DNA of 23,887 nucleotides from Atribacterota bacterium (GCA_030599445.1 JAUVOA010000003.1:1-23887), one strand, 5' to 3'; positions 1-7,129 are shown, numbered from the stretch's first letter. A program made the numbers and translations. The notes: a model not told the origin generated them from the sequence alone.

Positions 1-80
1 ATAGAAGTACTTAGGTTTACTGCAGTAGTGGTTTTACCTACTCCACCTTTTTGGTTGGTGATTGCCAAGACTTTAGTCAT
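1..80 (-). CDS. parA: ParA/Soj chromosome-partitioning ATPase, N-terminal fragment
   Basis: Only the first 26 codons are inside the window; the gene continues past the left edge. The minus strand reads MTKVLAITNQKGGVGKTTTA and then VNLSTS. This contains the deviant Walker A motif KGGVGKTT of ParA/Soj/MinD-type ATPases, placed right at the N terminus as in Soj. ParA works with ParB on parS sites to segregate and organise the origin region. The ATG at 78-80 is preceded by an AGGAG ribosome site at about 88-92 with normal spacing. The two parS-like palindromes in this window and the position next to rsmG match the usual rsmG-parA-parB order, so parB is expected just outside. MinD or a plasmid-type ParA is less likely given this context. 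Confidence 0.88.
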   Translation of the reverse strand, partial: MTKVLAITNQKGGVGKTTTAVNLSTS

Positions 81-115
81 AAATATTCTCCTAAAATGAT
101 TACACCGGTTATAAA

Positions 116-149
116 TTAGTCGTTAGTGAATAGTCGTTAGTCGTTAGCA
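116..149 (-). repeat. Family A repeat upstream of parA
   Basis: Read on the minus strand, this stretch carries CTAACGACTA and TATTCACTAACGACTA words upstream of the parA start. The sequence preceding it on that strand includes TTTGTATTTTG, also found in front of the thrB copy. It belongs to the same family as the copies at 3804-3836, 19177-19207 and 20374-20404. Confidence 0.6.
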
Positions 150-363
150 CAAAATACAAATTACAAAATTAATTAGTCGATAGTTGTTAGTTTTCGGTTT
201 ATAGATGTAAAATAATATGGTTAACCAGTCTTTGTCTTAACTGGTAAACCGGCTAACTGGCTAACCAAGTAACAAATCAAGACATACAATTAAATTATAA
301 CTATTTAAGTGAGTATTAGATTGTACAGAAATTATAAAAAGAACATTTGTTCATGATAATTAA

Positions 364-379
364 TGTTCCACGTGGAACG
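364..379. promoter_or_regulatory. parS-like ParB binding site
   Basis: TGTTCCACGTGGAACG is a 16-mer with only its last base breaking perfect twofold symmetry. It closely resembles the bacterial parS consensus TGTTTCACGTGAAACA, with a symmetric T/A to C/G change. A second, fully symmetric copy lies at 2311-2326. The site sits between parA and rsmG, where origin-proximal parS sites commonly occur. ParB would load here and spread. Confidence 0.82.
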
Positions 380-734
380 CTTGTTTGTAATTACGGGTTT
401 ACAGTTTTCGGTTGTCAGTTTATAATTGCAAGATGCGAGGTTTACAATTCACCAATTAATCGATTTACCAATTCTCTAATTAATATTAGTTGCTCAGGTT
501 GTGTAGTGTGTAACATGTAATAGGTAAACTGTTTTTGAAAACTTAAACATAAACTTATTACTAATCACGCAATTAGTCCGCCAGTCTACCGGTCATCCAG
601 TCTTCCAGTCAAATTAGTCATTAGTATTAAGATAAAGCAAGTCGATTATCGTCTTTGTTTTAATTTTAAATTTTGAGTTATGGTTTTGCGTTTTTATTTT
701 TTAATAATATATTACTTATATTATCAAAAATATC

Positions 735-1472
735 TCAAAAATACAAAGGTCTTTTTTGGGGTAAGCCTACTCTTCTGGGGTATTCTGAAGGAGTACCTTT
801 TATTTTCTTGATTAATAGAAGGTGTCTTTCTTGATCTATGAAAGGAATCCGAACGTTTTCCACTCCAATCAGCTCTCCGCCTAAAAACCGAATCGTCTTA
901 AGGCTTTTTTCTGTTTCTTCCTTATAAGACCTTCCTTTCTGAGCTATAAACAATCCCCCACCTCTTACCAAAGGAAGACAATATTCGCTTAGAACGCTTA
1001 AGTGGGCTACTGCTCTGGACACGGCTATATCATATTTCTCCCGATAATCTATACTTTTCCCTAAGGTTTCTGCTCTACTATTTAGTATCTTAACTTGCTG
1101 AAAATTCATTTCCTCTGTTACCTTTTGCAGAAATATGGTCTTCTTCTTTCTTGCTTCCAGGAGAGATAATCTAATGGAAGGGCATATTATTTTAATCGGC
1201 ATGCCCGGGAAACCTGCGCCTGCTCCTACGTCAATAACGCTTATTCCTTCTGTATCGATATATTTATTAATAATTTTTATACAGCTAATAGAATCTAAGA
1301 AATGCTTAATAATTATTTCCCGGGGCGTTTTTAAAGAAGTTAAATTTATTTTCTGTTTCCATTGGACTAATAACTCTAAATATCGAGAAAACTTTCTAAT
1401 CTGCTCATTATTAATATTAATTCCCATTTTTTGGCAGCCATCAATTAAAATATTTTCATCATCTTTTAACAA
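735..1472 (-). CDS. rsmG: 16S rRNA (guanine527-N7)-methyltransferase RsmG
   Basis: A SAM-dependent methyltransferase that modifies G527 in the 530 loop of 16S rRNA. The 245-residue length is typical. The SAM-binding glycine motif VIDVGAGAGFPG is at about residues 79-90. NSRAE at about 131-135 and the SRAVA motif at about 152-156 are family hallmarks. The start is a TTG at 1470-1472. An AAGAGGT ribosome site at about 1481-1487 is correctly spaced for it, and no better ATG with a ribosome site lies nearby. The first in-frame Met inside the protein (residue 16) would remove part of the N-terminal helical region. The gene normally follows mnmG and precedes parA; here mnmG is missing and a gene-free gap takes its place. 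The long upstream spacer suggests a separate transcript from mnmE. Confidence 0.95.
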   Translation of the reverse strand: MLKDDENILIDGCQKMGININNEQIRKFSRYLELLVQWKQKINLTSLKTPREIIIKHFLDSISCIKIINKYIDTEGISVIDVGAGAGFPGMPIKIICPSIRLSLLEARKKKTIFLQKVTEEMNFQQVKILNSRAETLGKSIDYREKYDIAVSRAVAHLSVLSEYCLPLVRGGGLFIAQKGRSYKEETEKSLKTIRFLGGELIGVENVRIPFIDQERHLLLIKKIKGTPSEYPRRVGLPQKRPLYF

Positions 1473-1571
1473 AAAAGGGCACCTCTTTTTCTAATCTACC
1501 AATCTGCCAATTGAACAATCCACCAATTATATTGGTTACCCAGTTAACTGGTTTACATGTTGGCCGGTTGT

Positions 1572-1990
1572 ATTAATCGTTAGTGAATAAACCTAACGTG
1601 GGGCGTACAGCCTTTAGCGTATAGTTTTGGATTAATGAAATTTGTCCTAATTAAATTAAAAATTTAAAGAGAAAACTACAATTCAAAACTTTTTCAGATA
1701 ATGTATTTTTTTGTGGGGTGGAGTTATCCGCCCTGGGTTATTTGGTATTTTTGTTTAGCTGGCTAGATGAATCGAACCCCTACCTTAATTCAGATATAGG
1801 CGAGATAACTGTCCTACGGTTTATATATATCATTGAAGGCATATGCAATACGCCCTCACTTATGGCTTCTGAATTCTGAATTATTCTTCTCTTTTTCTTC
1901 TTCACTATATACTATATACTCAATACTTTCTTATCTTCTGCTTTCTGTCTTCTATTTTTTGAATTTTTTCTTATTTCTTAACCATACGCT
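1572..1990 (+). repeat. Composite intergenic repeat, copy 1
   Basis: Successive modules are a TTAATCGTTAGTGAATAAAC word (1574-1593), an AGCGTATAGTTTTGGATTA word (1618-1636), AAATTTAAAGAGAAAAC (about 1660-1676), TTTTTCAGATAATGTATTTT (about 1690-1709), a hairpin block, and then CTGAATTCTGAATT followed by TATACTATATACTC and ATACTTTCTTATCT. The same modules appear in the same order and orientation at 3804-4110. A shorter copy of the first part lies at about 10540-10620. Confidence 0.6.
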
Positions 1991-2019
1991 AAATGCTGGA
2001 CGCTAATTATCTTAACTAG

Positions 2020-2296
2020 CTAACTAATTTAACTTTTCCACAATTTATCCACATACATAAAATAATATTAAATATTATGGTTTAATCTCATTCTAATTCA
2101 AATATCAAAAAAAACAAAATTATAAAATTATTTTTAGTTTGTTGATCCTTAATTCATTGCTACAAATAAGCTGATTAAACATTTTACATAAGTAATTTTT
2201 AAACTTATTTTTTTATGTGGACATGTGCTCTTATTAGGGAAATAGCTTAAAGGCTTTATTTCTAACTAATTTAAAGTTTTCCACAGTTTATTCACA
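2020..2296 (+). other. Duplicated DnaA-box pair flanking an AT-rich segment
   Basis: Four box-like 9-mers occur in two pairs on the same strand: TTTTCCACA 2034-2042 and TTATCCACA 2045-2053, then TTTTCCACA 2277-2285 and TTATTCACA 2288-2296. TTATCCACA is the exact DnaA-box consensus and the others differ by one base. Members of each pair start 11 bp apart, about one helical turn. Each pair is preceded by CTAACTAATTTAA, so 2020-2053 and 2262-2296 are direct repeats of about 34 bp. The 200 bp between them are AT-rich. A perfect parS palindrome follows at 2311. This could be a second DnaA-binding locus or an accessory part of the origin. Confidence 0.6.
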
Positions 2297-2310
2297 ATTG
2301 GTTTTTAAAA

Positions 2311-2326
2311 TGTTCCACGTGGAACA
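2311..2326. promoter_or_regulatory. parS-like ParB binding site, perfect palindrome
   Basis: TGTTCCACGTGGAACA is perfectly twofold symmetric over 16 bp. It matches the copy at 364-379 in 15 of 16 positions and lies close to the parS consensus. It is 15 bp from the last DnaA-like box of the preceding cluster and about 50 bp from the 3' end of mnmE. Confidence 0.85.
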
Positions 2327-2375
2327 TTGCCCCTTTAAAAGAAACTTTTTAACCGTATTATGCAAAATTAATCTA

Positions 2376-3788
2376 TTATTTTCCGATACAAAAACGGGAA
2401 AATATATCATTAACTATTTCATCGCTTATAGAATCCCCCGTTATTTCACCCAGAGAATCCAGGACATCTTTTAAATCGATAGTTAAAAAATCATAAGCCA
2501 TTTTCTTCTTCAATCCTGCCAATACATGTTCTAGCCCCTGTTTCGCTCTATTTAGTTGGTTTGCCTGCCTTATATTATTTATAACCACTCCGTTTTCTGG
2601 TATCACTAAGCCCTCTGTAGCTGCCCGGGCAAGCTTTTCTTCTAACTCTTCTATTCCAATCTTTTCTTTCAAAGACATCTTTATACAATCTTTAATATTT
2701 AAAAGACCAAATAGCTTTTGTCTGTCAATCTTTCCCTTTAAATCTATCTTGTTTTCGATTACTATAACTTTTTTGCTTTCATTCTTTCCTTTTTTTATTT
2801 CTTTAATTACTTCTTTGTCTTCTGAAGATAGGGGAATGCTTGCATCAAATACGGCCAAAATTAGCCTGGCTTCTTTTAAATGTTTCATCATCCTTTTAAT
2901 ACTTGTCTTTTCTATAATATTTTCTGGAGTTTTAAGTCCGGCGGTATCTATTACCTTAAAAGCTATTCCTTTAATATTGATTAGCTCTTCGATAGTATCT
3001 CTGGTTGTCCCCGGCAGGTGAGTAACAATAGCCCGATTTTCTCTTAACAAAGTATTGAAAAGGCTGGATTTCCCTACATTAGCCTTTCCAACTATCAGAG
3101 CATTTATCCCTTCTTTGAGTATTTTCCCGTAGTCTAGAGTCTCTATTAGAGAATCAACCTCTTTTAAAATATAACTTATATTTTCTTCTACTTTTTTCGG
3201 GCATATCTCTTTAATGTCCTGGTCGGGAAAATCCATAGGGGCTTCAATCTCTGCGGAAACCCTTATCAACCTATTCTTCAAATCTGTAATCTTCCTCTTT
3301 AGGCTCCCACCCAGTTGGGCTAACGAAGAACTTAAGCTCCTCTCGGTTTTAGCCTGAATAAGGTCAATTACTGCTTCAGCCTGGCTTAGATCAATCCTAC
3401 CGTTTAAAAAGGCTCTTTTGGTAAATTCTCCCGGTTCAGCCATCCTTGCCCCACAATTAATCGCCGTTTCCAGAACTTTCCTGAGAGAGAGCACCCCACC
3501 ATGGCAATTGAATTCTATAATATCTTCCCGGGTATAAGTTTGGGGTTTTTTCATTAAAACTAAAATAACCTCATCAATTTTCTCCTCGCTTCCCGGATCT
3601 ACTACAAATCCATAATGAACGGTATAATTAGAGAATTCTTTAATCTTTTTTTTATTTAATTTTTTATCTCTAAACAACGCTTGGGCTATTCTTAAGGCTT
3701 TTGGACCGCTTATTCTGACAATGCCAATTCCACTTTCCCCAATTGGGGTAGAAATAGCAGCAATTGTATCATTTTCCCAAAATCTCAT
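2376..3788 (-). CDS. mnmE: tRNA modification GTPase MnmE (TrmE)
   Basis: With MnmG it installs the aminomethyl/carboxymethylaminomethyl group on U34 of certain tRNAs, in the cytosol. The 470 residues show the normal three-part layout: an N-terminal folate-binding domain, a helical domain, and an inserted Ras-like G domain. G-domain motifs are visible: GKANVGKS (234-241), TTRDT (261-265), DTAG (281-284) and NKID (346-349). The invariant C-terminal CIGK is at 467-470. The ATG start has an AAGGAGAG ribosome site about 7 bases upstream. A family A repeat abuts that ribosome site. The terminator-like hairpin after jag and the 570-bp gap suggest mnmE is transcribed separately. Its partner mnmG, usually the next gene, is not in the window. 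Confidence 0.97.
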   Translation of the reverse strand: MRFWENDTIAAISTPIGESGIGIVRISGPKALRIAQALFRDKKLNKKKIKEFSNYTVHYGFVVDPGSEEKIDEVILVLMKKPQTYTREDIIEFNCHGGVLSLRKVLETAINCGARMAEPGEFTKRAFLNGRIDLSQAEAVIDLIQAKTERSLSSSLAQLGGSLKRKITDLKNRLIRVSAEIEAPMDFPDQDIKEICPKKVEENISYILKEVDSLIETLDYGKILKEGINALIVGKANVGKSSLFNTLLRENRAIVTHLPGTTRDTIEELINIKGIAFKVIDTAGLKTPENIIEKTSIKRMMKHLKEARLILAVFDASIPLSSEDKEVIKEIKKGKNESKKVIVIENKIDLKGKIDRQKLFGLLNIKDCIKMSLKEKIGIEELEEKLARAATEGLVIPENGVVINNIRQANQLNRAKQGLEHVLAGLKKKMAYDFLTIDLKDVLDSLGEITGDSISDEIVNDIFSRFCIGK

Positions 3789-3803
3789 AAGTGCTCTCCT
3801 TAA

Positions 3804-3836
3804 TTAGTCGTCAGTGAATAGTGAATAGTTGTTAGC
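3804..3836 (-). repeat. Family A repeat abutting the mnmE ribosome site
   Basis: Read on the minus strand this is GCTAACAACTATTCACTATT followed by CACTGACGACTAA, ending directly in the mnmE ribosome site AAGGAGAG. It differs from the thrB copy at 19177-19207 at a few positions only and has the same orientation and position relative to the downstream gene. Confidence 0.65.
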
Positions 3837-4280
3837 ATATAGTATAGCGTATAGGTGTGGATTAGCAAGACGGCTGTCCTGATTAAACTGAAAATTTAAA
3901 GAGAAAACCCACAATTTAAAATTTAAAACTTCTTCAGATAATGTATTTTTTGTGTAGGAGTTAAATTTACCTACCGGGTGTTTTGCTTTTTTATCGGGCT
4001 CAATGACCCGAGCCCCCCATAGCTCCTGAATTCTGTATTTTTCTTTTCTCTTTCTTCTGCACTGTATACTATATACTCGATACTTTCTTATCTAACATGC
4101 TATATACGGCATACTGTATACTAATTATTCTATCCGCTCTACGCTATTAAAACGTATAAAGTAATACCTCTTTCTCTGGGCAGACACAAGACCTTTCCTT
4201 ATATATTATAAATTACTATTTTCATTACGAGATACGAACAACCGTTCTGACTTTTAACTCTCTCTTTCTTCGCGCGATAC

Positions 4281-4343
4281 GAAAACAAAAAGCATAAAAA
4301 GACTAATATTTATCCTGGGGATAATATCTAACTTCTTATGCTT
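4281..4343 (-). terminator. Probable terminator of the rpmH-jag transcript
   Basis: On the minus strand, 3' of jag, AAGCATAA and TTATGCTT (4336-4343 and 4290-4297) pair around an inner imperfect hairpin (ATATTATCC, loop CCA, GGATAAATAT). A TTTTTGTTTTC tract follows immediately. The nested stem with a U-rich 3' side fits an intrinsic terminator. It begins about 15 bp past the jag stop codon. Confidence 0.6.
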
Positions 4344-4358
4344 GCTGATAATTCTTTA

Positions 4359-4883
4359 TTATTCTTCTGTATTGTTTTCGTTTTCTTTTGGGGCTATAAT
4401 GACTTTTCTAAAAGGCTCTGTCCCTTCACTATAAGTGACTATCAGGGGCTCTTCCTGTAAAACGAGATGAACAATTCTTCTTTCCACCGCATTCATATAA
4501 CAAAGAGCAATATTTTTTCCTGTTTTTTTCACTATTTCTGCTTTTTCATGAGCGTATTTGGAAACAATATCTTCTCTTCTTTCTTTATAACCTTCAATAT
4601 CAACTATTATTTTTTTTCGTTCAGGTTCTTCTATTTCTTTATTAGTTATAATGTGAACAATATATTGAAGGGCATCAAGAGTATGTCCATGTCTTCCAAT
4701 CAATACTCCGGGATTAGAGGTTTTTATTCCTAAAACAATTGTATTAACCTCTTCGTTGTTAATTACCTGTATTTGTCCGTCCTCTATGATAAAATTTACT
4801 ATTTTTTCCAGAGTTGTTTTAGCTTTTTCTTGAAGATTTAATTTAAAGTCATTAATGTTTTCCAAATCTGTTCTCTCTTTCAT
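4359..4883 (-). CDS. jag: Jag/KhpB-type KH-R3H RNA-binding protein
   Basis: A single-strand nucleic-acid-binding protein encoded next to yidC. In Gram-positive bacteria it is thought to act with KhpA in cell division and sRNA/mRNA binding. The KH domain has the GxxG loop GRHG at about 63-66 (context VLIGRHGHTLD). The R3H domain has R135-x3-H139 in the context AVERRIVHLVL. At 174 residues it is short: the N-terminal Jag_N domain of many homologues is absent, and an in-frame stop lies 5 codons upstream of the ATG, so no longer start is available. The ATG at 4881-4883 lacks a clear ribosome site. A slightly internal start after the AAAGAGAG sequence inside the gene is possible. The gene lies 3' of yidC, probably in the same transcript despite a 412-bp spacer. 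Confidence 0.92.
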   Translation of the reverse strand: MKERTDLENINDFKLNLQEKAKTTLEKIVNFIIEDGQIQVINNEEVNTIVLGIKTSNPGVLIGRHGHTLDALQYIVHIITNKEIEEPERKKIIVDIEGYKERREDIVSKYAHEKAEIVKKTGKNIALCYMNAVERRIVHLVLQEEPLIVTYSEGTEPFRKVIIAPKENENNTEE

Positions 4884-5295
4884 ATCTAAACTATAGATTT
4901 AAAATTCTGGTGTAATACAGTTGGATAAAATATTTATCTTTAATTTAATTGTATAGAAATTTCCTTTTCCCGTAAGCCCCGTTTAGTAGATCTTGCTTAG
5001 TAGATGCTTGCTTAACAAAGCAAGTCTAGTGTAGATAAAATAGTTGTGTTTGCGGGCTCTAATTGTATGTCTTAATTGGTGTATATCGTATAAAATATAT
5101 AGCAAAAAAGAGTTAAGATAATACGTCTCCGTCTCGCTAGTCCTATAGTTTTGTGTAGCTTATTGGGGTGTATGCAATACGCCCCTGCTTTTATCTCGCC
5201 CTCATCTTCTTTACTATGTAATATATTAGCCCAGTTTCTGAATTATTCTCTTTCACGCAATGCGCTCCACGCTAGGTTTATTTACTAACACTAAT
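4884..5295. repeat. Gene-free spacer between jag and yidC
   Basis: No supported gene. It contains the structured element at 4974-5057 (separate entry), a 21-bp hairpin at 5165-5185 with arms GGGGTGTAT and ATACGCCCC around GCA, and composite-repeat words such as TTTCTGAATTATTCTCTTTC and ACGCTAGGTTTATT near the yidC stop. If yidC and jag share a transcript, this is an unusually long internal leader for jag. Confidence 0.55.
4974..5057 (-). other. Structured element with nested inverted and direct repeats
   Basis: Outer arms AGCCC (4975-4979) and GGGCT (5053-5057) enclose a strong hairpin, CTTGCTT 5007-5013 and AAGCAAG 5018-5024 with a 4-base loop. The direct word TTAGTAGAT occurs at 4983-4991 and 4997-5005, with a variant CTAGTGTAGAT at 5026-5036. 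It does not fold as a tRNA and I do not recognise it as a known riboswitch. It lies in the presumed 5' leader of jag on the minus strand, so an RNA role is possible but unproven. Confidence 0.35.
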
Positions 5296-6213
5296 TTATC
5301 TTCTTTTGCCTTTTTTGTATTTTTTGGCTTTTGTCTTGCTTCGGGAGGGATTTTCCCCGCTTGCTCCTTCATAACCCGGGATCCAGGGTTCTTCTTTAAG
5401 AGAAGCTGGTTTCTCCGGTTTTTTTTCAATTAATTTCTCTTTTTTACCCGAAACAACTTCTTTTGGCATTTCAACTATTGTAGGCGTTTTCTTGTTAATC
5501 AGATACTGCTGCCCAATCCCTAAAAGAGTAGAGGTAAACCAGTACAGGGTCAAACCAGAAGGCAGGCTGAAACTCATAAAGCCAATCATTAGGGGCATCA
5601 TGATGGTCATCATCTTCTGGGTCTGTTGGGAAGAACCTCCGTCTTTGCCTGTGGTACCGCCAGTGGAGGTCATCTTTTGTTGGATATACATGGAACCTCC
5701 TACTAAAAAGGGCAATATCCCAATATATTCTATCCCAAAAACTCCAAAAGGAATCAGTCGCTCAGAAAGAGCCAGTCCCGCTTTAGCAATGGTTTCGCCA
5801 TTTTCTATAACGTTATATTGATTGGCAATCCATAAAAATCCACCGTCTATTATTTCGGTGTTGGGAATATGATATTTAAACACTCTTAAGGTCTGGAAGA
5901 GCAGGATTAATATGGGCATTTGAATTAACAAGGGCAAACATCCGCCCATGGGATTGACTTTATGTTCCTTGTACAAAGCCATTAACTCTTTGTTTAATCT
6001 TTCCTTGTCGTTCTTATATTTCTCCTGTACCGCCTTCATTAAAGGCTGGATTTTCTGCATCTCCCTCATGGAAACCATCTGTTTCTGCATTAGGGGATAC
6101 AAGATTAACCTAATAAAAATAGTTAGTAATATAATAGCAGCTCCATAATTGTGGGTAAAACCATAGAGCACTGTTAACAGTTTAGTGACTAGCGTGATTA
6201 AAGAACTCCACAT
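5296..6213 (-). CDS. yidC: Membrane protein insertase YidC/Oxa1/SpoIIIJ family
   Basis: An inner-membrane insertase that helps proteins enter and fold in the membrane, alone or with Sec. The 305 residues form a compact Gram-positive-type YidC, without the large periplasmic domain of proteobacterial homologues. The conserved intramembrane arginine is R35 in TIFIRLILYP. A charged cytoplasmic hairpin with EMQKIQP and YKEHKVNPMGGCLP follows (about 50-95). Further hydrophobic segments lie at about 93-108, 160-177, 203-217 and 219-236. The tail is very basic (ends KAKKYKKGKRR), as expected for ribosome contact. No lipoprotein cysteine is seen at the N terminus. The ATG has an AAGGAGA ribosome site. 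Neighbours yidD, rnpA and rpmH form the usual cluster. Confidence 0.96.
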   Translation of the reverse strand: MWSSLITLVTKLLTVLYGFTHNYGAAIILLTIFIRLILYPLMQKQMVSMREMQKIQPLMKAVQEKYKNDKERLNKELMALYKEHKVNPMGGCLPLLIQMPILILLFQTLRVFKYHIPNTEIIDGGFLWIANQYNVIENGETIAKAGLALSERLIPFGVFGIEYIGILPFLVGGSMYIQQKMTSTGGTTGKDGGSSQQTQKMMTIMMPLMIGFMSFSLPSGLTLYWFTSTLLGIGQQYLINKKTPTIVEMPKEVVSGKKEKLIEKKPEKPASLKEEPWIPGYEGASGENPSRSKTKAKKYKKGKRR

Positions 6214-6293
6214 ATTTTCTCCTTTATCTTTTTGTTTTTTTGTTTTTCTTCTATCGTTTTGTCTTGTTTATATTATAATATTATGTTTTATTG

Positions 6294-6533
6294 TTATTTT
6301 TTATGTACACAAACTCTCGGGAAATCGGGAAGGGGATCATAACCACCCAGGCTAAAAGGGTGACAGCGCAATACTCTCCTTATAGAAAGCCATAACCCCC
6401 TTAAAAGGCCGTATTTTTTCAGGGCCTGCGTAGCATACTCGGAACAAGTGGGATAAAACCTACAGGTGGCAGGTTTAAAAGGGGATATATATTTTTGATA
6501 AAAACTTATTAGTAAAATAATTATTTTATTCAT
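6294..6533 (-). CDS. yidD: Membrane protein insertion efficiency factor YidD
   Basis: A small protein thought to assist YidC-dependent membrane insertion. The 79 residues include the family core CRFYPTCSEYA (about 24-34) and the second conserved block RVLRCHPFSLGGYDPLP. The N-terminal segment MNKIIILLISFYQKYISP is an amphipathic/hydrophobic helix typical of the family. The ATG lies 18 bp after the rnpA stop; the ribosome site is weak (AGAG), suggesting translational coupling with rnpA. It is followed by yidC after 80 bp. Confidence 0.96.
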   Translation of the reverse strand: MNKIIILLISFYQKYISPFKPATCRFYPTCSEYATQALKKYGLLRGLWLSIRRVLRCHPFSLGGYDPLPDFPRVCVHKK

Positions 6534-6551
6534 AAAATCTCTAACGAAATT

Positions 6552-6962
6552 CTATTGCTTTTTCTTTTCTTTAAGAAAGGGCATAGATTTTCTTTGTATT
6601 GGTTTAAGTCTCCTGTTTGCTTCTTCTTTTTTATAAAAACAATTTCCCTTTATAAAAAGCCTTTCTAAGTCATAACATATCTCAAAATAGCTTGATTCCC
6701 TGATATTGTTTTTGGGCAGTACAATTATATCATATCCTGGAAGTAATTTCTTGTTTAACCGCCGGCCAGCTTCCTTTAGCCGTCTTTTTATCTTATTTCT
6801 AACCACTGCCTTTCCTGTCTCTTTTTTTACTATTGTACCCAGTCGGTTAAAATCATAATCGTTTTTCAAAATAAATATTATTAAATTCTTGCCTTCGATT
6901 CTTCTGCCTTCCGAAAAAACCTTCTTAAATTCACTGGTTTTTGACAATTTTCTCTTTATCAA
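6552..6962 (-). CDS. rnpA: Ribonuclease P protein component
   Basis: The protein subunit of RNase P, which binds the catalytic RNA and helps position the pre-tRNA leader. The 136 residues contain the RNR motif VVRNKIKRRLKEAGR (about 53-67). The N-terminal core LSKTSEFKKVFSEGRR and the PGYDIIVLPKN strand also match the family. The start is TTG (6960-6962) with AAGAGGAA at about 6965-6972 directly upstream. The gene lies 26 bp after rpmH, the near-universal partner. The C-terminal tail after about residue 115 is basic and longer than in many homologues. Confidence 0.96.
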   Translation of the reverse strand: MIKRKLSKTSEFKKVFSEGRRIEGKNLIIFILKNDYDFNRLGTIVKKETGKAVVRNKIKRRLKEAGRRLNKKLLPGYDIIVLPKNNIRESSYFEICYDLERLFIKGNCFYKKEEANRRLKPIQRKSMPFLKEKKKQ

Positions 6963-6988
6963 AATTCCTCTTGTGTTTATAAAATTAA

Positions 6989-7129
6989 TTATCCGGATAC
7001 CGTAAGGCGCTTGCGTCCTTTTAAACGCCTTCTCTTTAATATCACGCGGCCGGCTTTTGTGCTCATTCTTTGGCGAAATCCATGTACTTTCAGTTTTTTT
7101 CTGGTGTTTGGTTGATAAGTACGCTTCAT
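6989..7129 (-). CDS. rpmH: Large ribosomal subunit protein bL34
   Basis: A small, highly basic ribosomal protein of 46 residues. The minus strand from the ATG at 7127-7129 reads MKRTYQPNTRKKLKVHGFRQ and continues RMSTKAGRVILKRRRLKGRK, the bL34 signature; it ends in RLTVSG. An AGAAGGAGA ribosome site lies at 7141-7149, with spacing on the long side. It heads the rpmH-rnpA-yidD-yidC(-jag) transcript, with a good promoter at 7183-7212. Confidence 0.98.
   Translation of the reverse strand: MKRTYQPNTRKKLKVHGFRQRMSTKAGRVILKRRRLKGRKRLTVSG

Larger units (their letters stand above)
81..734. repeat. Gene-free spacer of word-like repeats between parA and rsmG
   Basis: No supported gene. At 116-149 there is a run of TAGTCGTTAG and GTGAATAG words, with a related piece at 174-190. 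At 219-266 there are alternating TTAACCAG and CTAACTGG words forming inverted repeats. A parS-like palindrome is at 364-379. At 575-612 several CCAGTC words occur in succession. The same words recur in other spacers of this window, so the region looks assembled from dispersed repeat modules rather than from decayed coding sequence. Confidence 0.6.
1473..2375. repeat. About 900-bp gene-free spacer where mnmG usually lies
   Basis: No supported gene and no recognisable mnmG remnant. At 1533-1570 there is a cluster of GGTTAC/CAGTTAACTGG words. From about 1572 to 1990 there is a composite repeat that is co-linear with 3804-4110 in the next spacer. It includes a decayed hairpin at 1715-1733 and a low-complexity TATACTATATACT region near 1905-1920. 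From 2020 to 2326 the content changes to DnaA boxes, an AT-rich stretch and a parS-like site, listed separately. Confidence 0.6.
3789..4358. repeat. Gene-free spacer between mnmE and jag, composite repeat copy 2
   Basis: No supported gene. From 3804 to about 4110 the modules of the composite repeat at 1572-1990 recur in the same order: the TAGTCG/GTGAATAG words, AGCGTATAG and TGGATTA words, AAAATTTAAAGAGAAAAC, CTTCAGATAATGTATTTT, a hairpin (3996-4015, arms GGGCTC/GAGCCC), CTGAATTCTG, TATACTATATACTCGATACT and TTTCTTATCTAAC. The last part (4290-4343) is the inferred jag terminator. Confidence 0.6.

Noticed and set aside
81..734. CRISPR-like array from the recurring TAGTCGTTAG words
   Set aside because: Repeats are short, degenerate and irregularly spaced, with no unique spacers of constant length and no cas genes.
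1135..1494. Plus-strand open frame of 119 codons antisense to rsmG
   Set aside because: It overlaps a well-supported gene, has no ribosome site, and the translation is low-complexity hydrophobic text with no recognisable motif.
4974..5057. tRNA-like gene in the yidC-jag gap
   Set aside because: The outer arms are only about 5 bp, and no T-loop, anticodon arm or CCA-type end can be laid out.
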